DNA from: Tetradesmus obliquus
Lineage: Eukaryota; Chlorophyta; Chlorophyceae; Sphaeropleales; Scenedesmaceae
Assembly: GCA_030272155.1 (NCBI GenBank)
Contig: CP126202.1
Coordinates: 3,121,501 to 3,185,500, forward strand
Direction of reading: 5' to 3'
DNA length: 64,000 bases
Of the stretch, positions 23,201 through 35,033 are shown piece after piece. Below the pieces are notes generated by a model. That model did not search any database and had not been told where the DNA came from. It was given only the letters and a program-made list of their open reading frames with translations. The position numbers were made by a program, and so were the translations under genes. Position 1 is the first letter of the stretch, and every line of letters starts with the position of its first letter.

Positions 23201-23929
23201 TTGCATCAAGCACGCAGTGCTCAAAACCCAGCAAATGGTGCTCTGATGGCTCGGCCAGCTGGGGGTCAATATCAAAACATGCAGTTACAGAGTGGCTGTA
23301 GCTAAAAGATGGCATGGCTACTGGCACCACGCTGGGTGAAGCTGTCTGGTGACTGTTTGACACGTGTTAACAAGTGTACACGCAGCTGCGTGCCTGCAGC
23401 CTTGCAGGAGGCGCCTGGGGGAACGACATCGTGTCAGGCGTCATCCTGTCTACCAACTGTAACGCATGTACACATGTCTGTCTGTGTGTTTGTCTGTCTT
23501 GCGGCAGGCGCCTGGAGAACGTCATCGTGACAGGCGCTGTCCTGGTGCCAAGCTATAACGCATGTACACCTGCCTGCCTGTGTGTCTGCCGCCCTGCAGG
23601 AGGCGCCTGGGAGAATGGCATCGTGTCAGGCGCCAAGCTGTGGCTCACCCCCAGCCCTGCCGCACTACGCGCACGGCAGCTGCCGGGCGGCAGTTCAAAC
23701 CCCGGCTTTTACACTCCCGAGCTCGCTGCAGCGCAAGCCGAGTGGCTGGACGCCGCGCCACAGCTGCTGCCGGCTGCCATTGTGGTGTGCAATCAGAGCC
23801 CGCCTGTGGCTGGAGGCCCCAGCTTGATGAACCTGAGGGAGGTTGAGACGCTGTTCCATGAGTTTGGGCATGCCAGCCAGGACATGCTGACTACTGTCAA
23901 GCTGGGGCTGGCTGCTGGCATCAGGTGGG

Positions 23930-23993
<64 letters not shown>

Positions 23994-25391
23994 TACTTTG
24001 GGAACGCTTTGCCACCCAATCTTTGACAGTAGTTGGTCAGCAAGTACAGCACAGCCATCATGGCTTATGATAAAGAGACATGACTGCAGCTCCTGAACAA
24101 ATCAGCGTTCACCAGCACCTGTTTGATGCTGCTGCTGCCGCGCTTGCAGGAACATTGAGTTGGATGCAGTTGAGATCCCTAGCATGATGCAGGAGAAGTT
24201 GGTGTACGATCCAGCCATATTCGCCAGCATTGCGCGCCACTGGCAAACGCAGCAGCCGCTGCCGCAGCCGATGTTTGACCAGATCGCAGGCCTGCAGACG
24301 TACCGATCTGGTACGATGTTTGCGCTGCAGCTGTCCAAGGCGCTGACAGATCTGAAGCTGCACAGCAGCTATGATGTGCAGGCGGCGCAGAGCAGCCCTG
24401 GGGACGTCTACCTGGACACACTGGCACAGATTGCTGTGAGTTGACAGCGAGTTGGTGAAGCAGCACTGCGCATCACTGCGTGCTAGTCGTGGCATACACT
24501 GCAACAGTTGCTGGCACTTCAATGCCATCTGAAGTGCACATGTGACAGCACCAACAAACCACAGTGAACACGGCATGCGATCTTGTGCCTGCTATCTGAA
24601 TGCAAGCAGTGGCTGCCAATTGTGACGAAGCAAGCAGACCGGCTTGCCATATATCATGCAGCTCCAGCCTTTGCCGCTGCTGAACGAGGCTTTGATGGGT
24701 GGCGGCTCGAGTGCATGCTCAGTGCTTGGGGTACCGCCGCTGACACCACCACCCCTGCTGCTGCTGCTGCCGCTGCTGCTGTGCAGCCCATGGCTCCCTG
24801 GCCCGGAGACAAGTTCCTGAACCAGTTCAGGCACCTGTTCTACTACGGCTACGATGCAGGCTACTACTCTTACTATTGGGCTGACATCATATCAGCAGAC
24901 ATCCACGCAGCATTTGCAGAGGCAGGGCTGGACGACGCAACTGCCATGGCAGAGGTTGGCAGGCGCTACAGGTGGGTGGGTGGGAAGATGCAAAAACACC
25001 AGGCTGTGTTGAGAGACGGGTCGCGGGTGTTTGTTCGGCAGCCTGTGAAATACCGAGAGTGCCTAAGCAATGACTGCATACGCAGATATGTGCGGGCTGT
25101 AGCCCTAGTTGCAAGTTCAGTTGTGTGTCACTACGAGGTAGTGCCACCCATGCGCGGGTTGGGTCAGCCGCGGTGGCTGGGGCTTTGCAAACTGCTATCA
25201 ACCTGGGCACTTCTCAGGCCATGCCTGTACGTCACTCACGCAATAACTTTGGTCTGCGTTGTTTTGCGATACGCAGGGACACATTCCTTTCGCTGGGAGG
25301 CTCGGTGCACCCCCAGGAGGTGTTCAGGCGCTTCATGGGCAGAGAGCCCAGCATCGGTGCCTGGCTACGGTACAACGGCCTGCAGCAATGA
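20222..25391 (+). CDS. M3-family oligopeptidase A / organellar oligopeptidase homologue (797 aa)
   Basis: Eleven exons (20222-20267, 20396-20766, 20965-21270, 21722-22060, 22351-22599, 22833-22928, 23074-23149, 23600-23924, 24150-24435, 24787-24971, 25277-25391) all join in phase. The N-terminal region reads [21 protein letters not shown] in frame. The zinc site is in exon 8: [20 protein letters not shown], with the HEFGH motif intact. The downstream Glu ligand region is [16 protein letters not shown]. The C-terminal [34 protein letters not shown] and [15 protein letters not shown] are diagnostic of plant and bacterial OpdA/OOP enzymes. These degrade short peptides, including cleaved transit peptides. 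The chosen start gives [16 protein letters not shown], a signal-like leader. An in-frame ATG at 20126 would add 32 residues and could make a transit peptide. Exons 4 and 8 have echo copies upstream. Confidence 0.95.
21591..21655 (+). repeat. Echo copy of oligopeptidase exon 4 start
   Basis: A CGCAG acceptor and about 65 bases of exon 4 lie 131 bp before the true exon. They encode [17 protein letters not shown], against [17 protein letters not shown] in the true exon. The copy then diverges and carries no donor in frame. Confidence 0.9.
23408..23645 (+). repeat. Threefold copy of oligopeptidase exon 8 start
   Basis: The true exon start (23600, [14 protein letters not shown]) is preceded by copies starting at 23408 ([14 protein letters not shown]) and 23508 ([13 protein letters not shown]). 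Each is followed by AACGCATGTACA and a CTGTCTGTGTGT stretch that leads to the next acceptor. Spacing is 100 and 92 bp. The first copy keeps both acceptor and frame. Confidence 0.92.
23931..23991 (+). repeat. Sense-CTG tract after oligopeptidase exon 8 donor
   Basis: About 20 CTG units begin six bases after the GTGGGT donor at 23925. Confidence 0.9.
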
Positions 25392-25677
25392 TTGAGTTGT
25401 ATTTAGTGGTTGCAAGTTTGATTGTGACTTGCATACGGTTCCGAGCGATCTGTGTAACGACTGTCACGAGTGACTGTGCCGAGCTCTAGTCGAGCCTGTT
25501 GACAAGGCCGCAGGACGCGTAGCGTAGCGCTGAGTTGACTTATTCTTGTGGCAAAGATCACGTCAACCAATTCTGCTCACGCATCATCAGCAGCGGACCA
25601 CGAAGTGATACACGTCTCGTCCATTCTGCCGAAAGCCGAACACCGCTGAACCCCCGACACACCGGCATATAGCAAAC

Positions 25678-28600
25678 ATGGTTTACAAAGCAGCACTATT
25701 AGTAGCTGCAGCAGCAGCTGCTGTGGCTGCACTCACCACGTTGCGCAGGGATACGACAGTGATGACAGCAGCAGTAGCACCACTGGTGCAGCTGCTCAAG
25801 CCTGCGTCAAACGCAGCGAACAGCCTAGCCAACAGCACTACTGCACCTCAAAGACAACGATGGGTGCAGCAGATATCCTGGGAGCCGCGCTCGTATCTAT
25901 TCCATGGGTTCTTATCAGACGAAGAGGTCGCACAGATAAAGACTGCTGCTGCCCCTTTCATGAAGCGCAGCACAGTTGTGGGTGATGCAAAGCAGCACAT
26001 CAACGTCGTGGATGAGTACCGCACAAGCTATGGCATGTTCATACGGAGGAACAACCCTTTGATCACTGGATTCATGAAACGGGTAGCGGAGTGGGCAAAG
26101 CTGCCAGTCAGGTGGGCACCCCGCAGCAGCAGGCCGACACACTTGCCGCTTGCCTTACGTTGGGTAACGCCCGCACACCAGCAGCTGCACGCGCTAATGA
26201 GCGCAGTTACAAGTTGCGAGTCCTACGCTTCGGAGGCAGGCAAGCCTGCTTGAGCCTATGCTCTTCCGTGCGTAAAAATGAGCGCAGCATATCGGACCAC
26301 ACACAGCAGCATCAGTCCTAGCAGCACCAGTGGCAGCAGCAACCACGTGCGCCAGATCCCCTGTGTTGAGCCATGCTTCACTGATTCGCTCTGCTCTGGT
26401 TATGCATCACTTCCTTCCTGCAAAATTGTATGCCTGCTCGCCTGCAGCCACTTTGAGGGCATGCATACACCACAATTAAAAACTAATGCTTTTGCTCCTC
26501 TGACGTTTTTTGCACCACCTGCCTGCGTGCCTGCAATTTGCCTGCATGACTGTCTGCAGCCACTTTGAGGACATGCAGGTCCTGCGTTACGGGGCGGGCC
26601 AGCAGTACAGGCCACACCAGGTGCGGTGCAGCAGGTGCCAACCCCACAGCGCTCGCCCAAGCCCCAATAGCAGTGTACAGCAGTGCCAGACGTACACAGC
26701 GCTGTCATAGTCATCAGAGAAGTTGTACCTTTGAAATAGCTTGACAAGCTGTGTGTGAGATGGCACAGCGTCATTTGGCTGCCAGGCTGTCAGAACATGC
26801 CGCAGCTCGGAGAAACAACAGTTGCAGTAGTTGCAGCTGTTTCACAGCTTCAAAACCCATCCAAACAGCTCACCCGCCGTGGGGCTTGCACCACATTCCT
26901 TTGTGCCAATCTCAGCTTGTCAAAAATCTGTCCTTTTGTGCACCGCGCCTGCAATGCTGCACTGCAGGACTCGATCCTTGACGAGGTGCAGCAGCCGCAT
27001 GGGCCCCGCCTGGCCACTGTGCTGCTGTACCTGAACGATGTACCTGAGGGAGGGGAGACGGCTTTCCCTGACACAGGTGTGTACTGCACAGCAGCAGCAG
27101 CAGCAGCAGCAACAGCTGCGGCGGCCAGCAGCCGCCGCCAGATGCAGCTGACGCGTATTGCTCTGGCCATGTGTGGGGTCCAAGGCCATATATGCAGCAG
27201 GTGTGGGCTCCCTCGGCTGATGTGAGCACTGCCGCGTGCATGCCAGCCAGGCTGCGTGGTCAACTGCTTGCTGGTTTCCTGGCAGGCTGCTGCAGAATGA
27301 CACATGTAACACTTTCCTGTGCACAGGGGCGCCTGTTGCATAGATGCTGTTCAGCGCTGTTCAGGAACAGAACTTGCCAGCAGGCGGCACAGTTACCATC
27401 AGACAACCCCTACCCCACACCCCCCCTATCCTGTCCTGCAAAACCCGACATTTGAATGTATGCAGATGCCAGCAAGTGGGCTTCGCCAGAGGTGGGAGCG
27501 CAGGTCGACCCCACGCTCTCAGAATGTGCCAAGGGATCTGTCGCCTACAGGCCCCAAAAAGGCGATGCATTCATGTTCTGGTCTTTCAAGCCAGATGGTG
27601 TGTCCATGGATCCCTTTGCACAGCACACGGGCTGCCCCCCAACCAAAGGAGTGAAGTGGGCGGCTCCTATGTGGATTCACTCGCGCCCTTTCAGGCCAGA
27701 CACTGCAAGTGAGTCGCGTCGCTTGCAGGACAGCTGCAGGATGCTAAATACCATTCTTTTGTGTATATGCAAGCTGTTTGCACCCTCTGACTACTGCCAC
27801 GTTGCATCCCCCCCCCCCCCCCCCCCCCCGCTTAACTGACACTCACTAAATGAACTGTGCAGCCGGAGCATCTGCTCTTATGCCGCCGTGCAGCTGCTCC
27901 GCATGAACCTGTGAGGCAGCCCATCCTGACATGTAATCCACGGGGTAGTATTACCAGCTCAACCCCTACGGCTGCCGCCGCTGCAGCTACTGCTGTGCTG
28001 CTTTTGTACCACCGTGTAGATGCGCCGCACGCCCCTGTTGGCATTCGCAGTTTGTCAATGCAGGTGCAGCTGTTCAACTCTCTTGTGTCTCCAATTTTGT
28101 GCTACTGTTCCGAAGTGTGGGGTCCAGCCCTGCTGAGCCAGGCGGGCTCGGGTGCTGCTTTGGTCAGCAAGTTGCAGAACAATGTCATCAGCAGGGTGCA
28201 GTTCACGTTTCTGCGTACACTTGCAGGACGCGTCCGCAAGTCCACTGCTCGCTTGCTTCTGTCAAGAGAATTTGGGGCCCAGCCTTTGGTCAGTTTGTGG
28301 CTTCGTGCGGCAGTGAGCATGTGGAATAGGGTTGTGGATATGGATGCGTCCTCCCTTTTGGTCTGTGCTATGCGTGACAACTTACGGCTGTCCACTGTTT
28401 CCAGCAGCGGCGCAGTGTGGTGCACACAGTTGCGACGTGTACTTGAATATGTGCATGCCCACTCACAGCAGCTGGGAGATGCCGTGCAAAGGCTGCAAAA
28501 CTTCCAGTCTCTGGATCTGAAAACCATAGCGCGTGCTTTTGATGGCGTCTTGTATCAGCAGTGGCAGGGGTGCCCTGTCAACCCGCGTGATGCTGCTAGT

Positions 28601-29330
28601 GGTCATGGTGTCTACAGTACTTATGAGCGGTGGTTTGCGGCATGCTCTTCTGCTGACATGCTGTCTGTGAGCCCAGCTTTATGGTGCCCAGATTATGTCT
28701 CTCAAACTGCTGGGATCAACAGAGAGCATCTGGGGTCCTTGACCCGTTTCCGTTTGGGTGCTCATGATTTACGTGTCTGCAGTGGCAGGTGGCAGCGACC
28801 ACCTGTGCCGCGAAGTGACAGGGTGTGCCTACGCCCTGGCTGCCAGTCTGAGGTTGTTGAGGATGAGTTTCATATGGTCTTTGAGTGCCCTTTCTATGCA
28901 CCAGTCCGCGAGCGATTTGCTATGTTGTTCGAACCCTTCGGGGACTCGTCACAAACATGGGCTACTATTGCTGGTTGTCACCCAGCAGGCGATGACATGA
29001 TCACTTTTATGAAGCAGGCACCTGCTTTGGTGGCCGCTTTTGTGCACTGCTGCTATCTGATGCGGTGTCACCCGGACACTGATCCTGAGGTCCTTCTGTC
29101 CTCTCAGGCTATTGCTCAAGCTATTGATGATGCTGATGAGTTTTTTTCTGCGTTGTCGTCTGACGGTTTGGACGATGATGAGTTGTTCTTCGATGTTTCC
29201 TCCCCCTATGAGCCTCTCGTTGGCTCCTGACTGGGGTTCCCACTCCTCGTTGAGTGGAGCATGTAATGTAATGTAATGTAATGTAATGTATGAAGCAGCC
29301 AATCCACGCGCTTTCTTGAAACCCTGCTGG

Positions 29331-29379
<49 letters not shown>

Positions 29380-29746
29380 CTGCTCGGTCTGTCGTGCAGA
29401 TGCGCCGCATGACCCTGTCGAGGCAGTCGACCCGGGCGTGTGTGAAGACGTCAACCCCCAATGCGAGCAGTGGGCAGCCAGCGGCGCATGCGAAACCAAT
29501 AAAGCCTACATGGCCGGCAATGTGGAGCACCACGGGCATTGCAGGAAAGCCTGCGGAGTGTGCAGCGTGTGCGAAACTGATGACAGAATATGCTACGAGG
29601 AGAACCGGCGCAAGCAGGGCTACTTGGTATACACTGAAGATGATGAGCTTGCTGTTGAGTTTGAGGAAGGCAGGCCTGTAGTGAGGGAAAAGCAGGCAGC
29701 GGGGCGGCAGGGCGGCTGCGCTGCAGCTGGCGCGGCATGCGCGTAG
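25678..29746 (+). CDS. Prolyl 4-hydroxylase with C-terminal ShK domain (397 aa)
   Basis: Exons 25678-26111, 26560-26620, 26968-27076, 27466-27708 and 29400-29746 join in frame. The N-terminus MVYKAALLVAAAAAAVAAL is a type II membrane anchor typical of ER/Golgi P4Hs. The 2-oxoglutarate/Fe(II) dioxygenase core has ISWEPRSYLFHGFLSDEE, VLRYGAGQQYRPHQD (the HxD iron ligands, split by intron 2), PRLATVLLYLNDVPEGGETA, then HTGCPPTKGVKW (distal His and the 2-oxoglutarate Lys). Exon 5 encodes a ShKT domain, VCEDVNPQCEQWAASGACE to CRKACGVC, common at the end of algal and nematode P4Hs, then an acidic tail. Such enzymes hydroxylate prolines of cell-wall and secreted glycoproteins. The last intron is 1.69 kb because of a LINE insertion. 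The gene starts 286 bp after the oligopeptidase stop. Confidence 0.94.
26441..26475 (+). repeat. Echo copy of P4H exon 2 start
   Basis: CTGCAGCCACTTTGAGGGCA at 26442-26461 repeats the acceptor and first codons of true exon 2 (CTGCAGCCACTTTGAGGACA, exon start 26560), 112 bp upstream. Confidence 0.85.
27808..27829 (+). repeat. Poly-C run in P4H intron 4
   Basis: An uninterrupted run of about 22 C lies between the exon 4 donor and the first echo of exon 5. Confidence 0.95.
27885..28045 (+). repeat. Two echo copies of P4H exon 5 start
   Basis: The true exon 5 junction (GTGCAG then ATGCGCCGCATGACCCTGTC at 29400) is echoed at 27894 (CTGCTCCGCATGAACCTGTG) and 28020 (ATGCGCCGCACGCCCCTGTT). The two echoes are 126 bp apart. 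Removing the ~1.25-kb LINE would place the true exon about 130 bp after the second echo, so the series was regular before the LINE arrived. Confidence 0.85.
28050..29290 (+). mobile_element. 5'-truncated non-LTR (LINE) retrotransposon, sense insertion in P4H intron 4
   Basis: An open frame of about 390 codons (to the TGA at 29228-29230) starts inside the reverse transcriptase C-terminal region: LFNSLVSPILCYCSEVWGP is the typical post-palm segment of LINE reverse transcriptases. It ends with a cysteine/histidine motif of the zf-RVT type (CLRPGCQSE, FHMVFECPFY) and an acidic tail. There is no 5' UTR, ORF1 or catalytic YADD part, so it is dead on arrival. The 3' end is a short UTR and then five to six ATGTA repeats (29261-29290). 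The 5' boundary is set from the end of the P4H echo and is uncertain by about 30 bp. No clear target-site duplication was found. Confidence 0.87.
29331..29377 (+). repeat. Sense-CTG tract before P4H exon 5 acceptor
   Basis: About 15 CTG units end some 22 bases before the acceptor at 29399. Confidence 0.9.
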
Positions 29747-32700
29747 CACCGTGTGCAGTGCCAGGGTGTGCAGCGGCAACAAGCAGGAGTGCGCGGGGTG
29801 CAGGGAGGGGACGATGCGGGGGAGAAGCAGAGGAATAGGGATGAAGGGAGCTTGGTTATAAACTGGCAGTGGGTGCTGCTTATGCGTGTGCAGCACCGTA
29901 TATTGCTGTGCACGCGGCAGTGGCTGAAGGGCTTGGGATGGTGTTGGTCTGCACGTGGTGCTGCTGGTGCTTTGCCTGCACTGACAGCAGCCTAGTTTGG
30001 GCACGGGATGGACTTTCCAACTTTGCTGAGACATGGGGTTCGTTGTGGAGTCGGTATTCTCTAAGCTGCTCCTGTGCTGACAGGCACTGCCTTCCTGGTG
30101 CTGCTTCTTTAGTTTCACAAAGCGTCTGAAAAGTGACCAGGATGAGTGTCCAGTGGAGTCTGCGTCTCAGGGTCCCCACTTACTGTTGAATCTGTACATA
30201 ACTTTAACTCTGTGGGTTGAACTGGCAAAGCATATTGTATTGTGGAAACACCAGGGTGGCAGGGGTACAGTGTTCTGAAGCTGGCAACCAGCATTGCTGC
30301 CTCTGTTTGAGATGTTCACCTGCAGAGGCTGCTGTGCTGCGCTGGACTCCAGTACAGCACATGCAGTGCATGCGCTGCCTGACACAGCCTCAAGTTGTGT
30401 TCGAGCTTGAACAGGGCACTGCCCGCATGGCATCCGCAGTCCAAGCACCTGTGGCGCACAGTTGTTGCACGGTCACCACGGTCTATGATATCTGATCATT
30501 ACGTGTATCATCCCAAACCTGTACCTTGGAGCGGTCAACAGTGTCAGCTGATTGCTGCCACTTCGAAGTCAACAGGTTTAGTTACAACTTTTGAGCAGCT
30601 TCAAGGGTGGCGCAGCCGCAGCCACACCACCACTGCTGCTTGCAGGCACCGTTCAACATTGTGTGAAACCATGTACCTGTTCCTGCAAAGGCAGCCCATG
30701 CTTGCTAGCCGCAGTGGCTCTGACAATGCCACATCCTTTTAAGCCGGTCGGGCCAATAACTGCCCCGACCATGCGTGAAAATCACTACAACAGGGCAACA
30801 TTCGCCCAATCATTGTACCTAACATGCACAAAGCGTCCTAAAGCAATGACAAGTCATGGAGCAATGAATCTGGCATATTATGATGCATACTATGATGCAG
30901 CCTTCGTGCCATATGCGGCAGGCAAAGCAAGGACATAGTCAGGGCGCCTGCGCTGCTCAGGTGCACCAAAGTAGGACGATTTCTAGCACTGCCAAACGCC
31001 CTGACATATAACATCCCCGAAACCCCCCAGACAAACAGGTCACAACCCTGACTCTTCGTAACTCTGAAGCACAGACATACGCGAAGCACGCTAACGCGAC
31101 CATCCCTACTGCAAATACCTAATGCTCTTCCTAATTTTTGCCGCCTAAACCGCCAAACACCCACCTAAACCGCCAACCCAGGAAACCGGAACCGCCAAGT
31201 GGTTCTGCTCACAGACATGCCCTCTCCCAGCCGTGTTGTGCGGCATAGCTTGCAGCCGCACGCGCATAAACGCGTCATATGAGTGCACACGGAAATGGCA
31301 AAACTGCGGGGCCGCGCGGACAAGCGCCGCTGCGCTTGCAGGCGCCGCCATAATGATATATGCACAAACACACGCGCACAAACGCACGACCCGCTCTATA
31401 ACTGCTGCTGGAGCTTGTTCCTGGGGGCTTTTGCTGACGGCCGGATCCCGACGCCAGAGTTGCCGGCCCTTGTTTCAGAAGGCGCTACTGGGGATGCACA
31501 TACATACACATGCTGCAACACTGCAAGCCACGATACAGGCTGTTGCGCCAATGGCACTCCATGCAACCGTGTGCTGCTGCCGCCTCAAAACCACCCACAG
31601 CTGCTGCCGTCCGCCCTGGCAGCAGTGTGGTAGCGAGTGACACCATGCAAAGAGGGACACCAGTCACCGGTTGACGCCGCATGCCCTATGCACAAAGGTG
31701 TGGGGGATAGCGAGGAATGGAGCTAACATGTATGGCACGCAAGCAGCAGCAGGCCGCCTATGTGCCTGCAAGGAAAGCTGCAACAGCTGCAGCTCCCAAA
31801 AGACTGGGGGTGGGGCTGTGGTCCCATGGCGCAACAGCAGCACCACACACTACCTGGCCTGAGCATGTGTTGAGAGTGTGACCTACTGACACACGACCTA
31901 ACCTAAAAAGGCGCGCTGTAGCACATGCACCAGCAAGCTGGCAGCGGCACGAATACATCACACACGCAACCACAACACACAGTGGAGCTGCAAGTGCTGC
32001 AAGCGCTGAAAGGACTGCAAGTGCTCAAACTCATGACAATGTACTGCTTCTGCACATGCATACTGCTGCCATAGGCAGCACAGCAGTACAAATGTGGCAG
32101 CAGGCCAAAAGCCACGGAGGGGCTGCATGGCCCGATCCATGTATGCACTGTATGCACTACAACAACACCTCCACATGCTGCTGGCATGGCGGAACAGTCA
32201 GGTCACACGGAACAAACGAGCCGGAAACCTGGCAAGGAACTCGTCAGCAGTCACGCAAGCTCGTTGGTTGTGCGGCAAGTGCTGTGAACAAAGGCAGCAG
32301 GAAAGAGGCAAGCAGTGCCCTACACGCGTGCGTGATGCATTTGTCCTGCAGCCACGGCACGGTATGGCTTGGGCACCCGCTTCCTGATATGAGCAGGAAC
32401 CATGAACCTGATGCATGCACAACAGCAGTGGGCGCTTCAATCTCAAGTGCAAGCCGCAAACATGCAGACAGTCTGCTGCCTCACAAAGCAGTGAAGTGAG
32501 TCCTCTGCTGGCCGGACTGCAAACTGCAGCAGACATCATCGAGCACAACCATCATGTGTGCGTAACTGCAGCACAGCAGAACACTGCAAGTACTCATGCC
32601 GTGCAACTGCCACGCTATAATAGTCGAGCCGCCACAGCGCAGCTTCCGCATGTTGAACACGCCCACGGGTGATGCAACATTGCTGCGGCCTGGTCGCTAT

Positions 32701-34360
32701 GCTGCAAACAGCAACAAGCAGCCCAAAGATTCTCCTAGCACCCCGTGCTGCTGCACACACAAAGCACACTCTCCTGATCTGCAGGGCGCATGATCAGATT
32801 CCAACCGCGGCATTTGAGCTGCCATGTTGGCCCTAAGCCATATGTATGTCCCCGTGCGCAGCACTGCCAGGCGTGCCATGCCACCCCAGGCACGCAACAC
32901 ACAAAGTGGTGTAACGCAACGTGCATGGGGAAGACAGCATTGGTCCTGCTTCAACACATACCATACACTCAAAGCATTATTCTATCCCAGTCACACCTAT
33001 GTAAGGCCCCAACACACGATCACCAACCCACGGGCAATCCTGCTGCTTCCATGCACCTACTGCACCTGGAATGTAACACACACATACATATATGGACGCA
33101 TGCATTGCTGTGCATGCACACCAACGTGCTTGGCGTAACCATGAACGGCGCACCATATGTAGGGTCTCACCGACAGCAATCCCAAGCACAACACACACGC
33201 GGGCATACACAGTCAGCCCTGTACGCGCGCAATCATCAGACTGTACAAACGCTGCAGCATGCTGCACCGCACATGCAGGTATGCGCGGGCAGCTGGCAAC
33301 AAAACATGCCAGGGGCACCATGCAGCCATGTGCCGCTGGCTGGGCACTAGCCAGCAAGCTGAGGCTCGGCAAAACATGGGCGCGGCATGCTCTGTAAGGA
33401 TGTATAAACATTGGCATGCGTTGACAGCATACGCTGTGAGCTGACGAGTGTGCGCTTATCTGCATATCTTCCGTTGGAAAAGCAGCAGCACACACCATAC
33501 AAGCAGCAACGGCCAGCAAAACGTCAAACCTCCTGGAAACCCATACGCAAACCTGTGTTGATTGCGGGAGAGCTCTATGCAGCAGCAAGTGCAACGCCTA
33601 CTGTTAAACACACAGCACCTGCTGCAATGCCTGAACACCTGTAAACCTAGAACCAGCAGCAGCAAACCACGTGTCACCCTCTGATCATGCAGGCTTCGCA
33701 GTGTACATGTATGTACAAAGAGCACTCCCAAAGTCTCTCGTCAGCAAGCCACACAAGCACAGCTGGCGAAGGACGAAGATACAGCAGGCAACACACACGC
33801 CTTTGCTACGCTGCAGCTGGCGCTGCTGGGCATGCTGCTGTAATATGTTCGGTACAGTGTGGCAGCCAGCGCAGCTGCACACAGGCGGGCATAAATAACC
33901 GACATATGCACACCTTGCTGAGGAGCACATGCAACTCACAGCCCACCTCTGCAGCGGCATTGCAGGAAACCCTTCAAAAGCCTTCACAGGCCTGCAAGCT
34001 GCATGCACATCCACCCTCACCCGCTGTTCACCAGCGATGCATGGATGCAGTGGTGGGCAATGTCTCAGCCTCAAAACTCCTGCTGTGCCTCTGGCTGAGA
34101 GGCTTGCGCAGAAGATGGCACGCATGCATTTCAATAGATGGCCCACCGCTGCACATGTAGTCTCCTGAGCACAACCATGTCTGTGTGTCAATAGTTGTCA
34201 AGGTTCAACAGGTCAGCAGTCAGCGAGAAAGGGAAGCTACTCATACACACCACGCGGCTCAAGTTATAACAGACAAAGTAACAGGTGTTCTCTTCTCTTC
34301 CTTGTCATGAGCAGGAACCGCAGACCCCAAAGCACGCGGCTACTCACCAAACATACACAA
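29747..34360. other. Long gene-poor interval
   Basis: No open frame here shows a recognisable domain or consistent exon phases on either strand. The stretch from 31.1 to 34.2 kb is CA-rich on the plus strand with many short frames of Ala/Cys/His composition. Around 31,135-31,200 there is a short direct repeat, CCTAAACCGCCAA occurring twice. It may contain the P4H 3' UTR, an unspliced non-coding transcript or decayed repeats. Confidence 0.5.
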
Positions 34361-34865
34361 GTCACGCTAGCGCCACCCAGCCAGTAAGCAAGAGAAAGAC
34401 AGCAAAAGGACAACTCGCTGCTGAAAGCAACCCCTGGTAGAGTCCATGCATGCCAAACTCAGCACACCGAGCAATCCGTAACCATCGCTCACACCACAAG
34501 CTGAAAGCAGCAGCCAAACCTTGCTGCAGCAGCAGCCGCAAAGCTCCCAGCACACCTGGCGGCACTGCTGCAGCATAGCACGCATCCAGCAAAGCACTCT
34601 GCAACACATCAGCCTGCACTCCTACACGCACGCAGCCGCCTGAGTAGTCTGACCCCGCCCGCTGCTCTGTAGCACCCACAAACCAAGGAACCATCCCACT
34701 CCCAGCCCCAAAGTCAAACAGCCTGCCTGCAAGCTGAAATGAGTAGCGCCACGAAACATCGCCAGTCATAGGCACAGCAACACAAGCTGACAACATGATG
34801 AGCAATCTGGAATCATCACCATTGCCTGCCATCACCTGCCAAAGCAGCAGCAGCAGCAGCAGCAG

Positions 34866-35010
34866 TGCCCTGGCACTGCGCTCAAGAGCCAGCCCATCAC
34901 AGCACCAGCCAGCCACACTTCCCAAAAAGCAGCAGCAGCAGCCGCAGCAGCAGTGCCCTCGCACTGCCCTCAAGAGCGAGCCCCACACAGCACCAGCCAG
35001 CCACACTTCC
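34866..35010 (-). repeat. Two-unit direct repeat just downstream of the PP2C stop
   Basis: CAGCACCAGCCAGCCACACT with its preceding CTCAAGAGC block occurs twice about 90 bp apart, separated by a CAGCAG-rich spacer. It lies in the presumed 3' UTR of the minus-strand phosphatase gene. Confidence 0.85.
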
Positions 35011-35033
35011 AATAAGGCCCAAAAGGTCCAAGG

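Noticed and set aside
28758-28900. Possible target-site duplication flanking the LINE
   Set aside because: No convincing short direct repeat was found at about 28,045 and 29,290, and the 5' boundary is uncertain.
27857-29230. Treating the 457-codon frame as a host gene
   Set aside because: It starts within P4H intron echoes, matches only the C-terminal end of LINE reverse transcriptases and ends before an ATGTA-repeat tail, so it is a truncated mobile element.
32977-33594. A 205-codon minus-strand frame with signal-peptide-like hydrophobic stretches
   Set aside because: No recognisable domain, Cys/Ala/His composition typical of random GC-rich frames, and no partner exons.
34362-35012. A 216-codon minus-strand frame containing LFDFGAGSGM, like a methyltransferase motif I
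   Set aside because: The motif is isolated, none of the other methyltransferase motifs follow, and the frame starts within a direct repeat just beyond the PP2C stop. Probably the 3' UTR.
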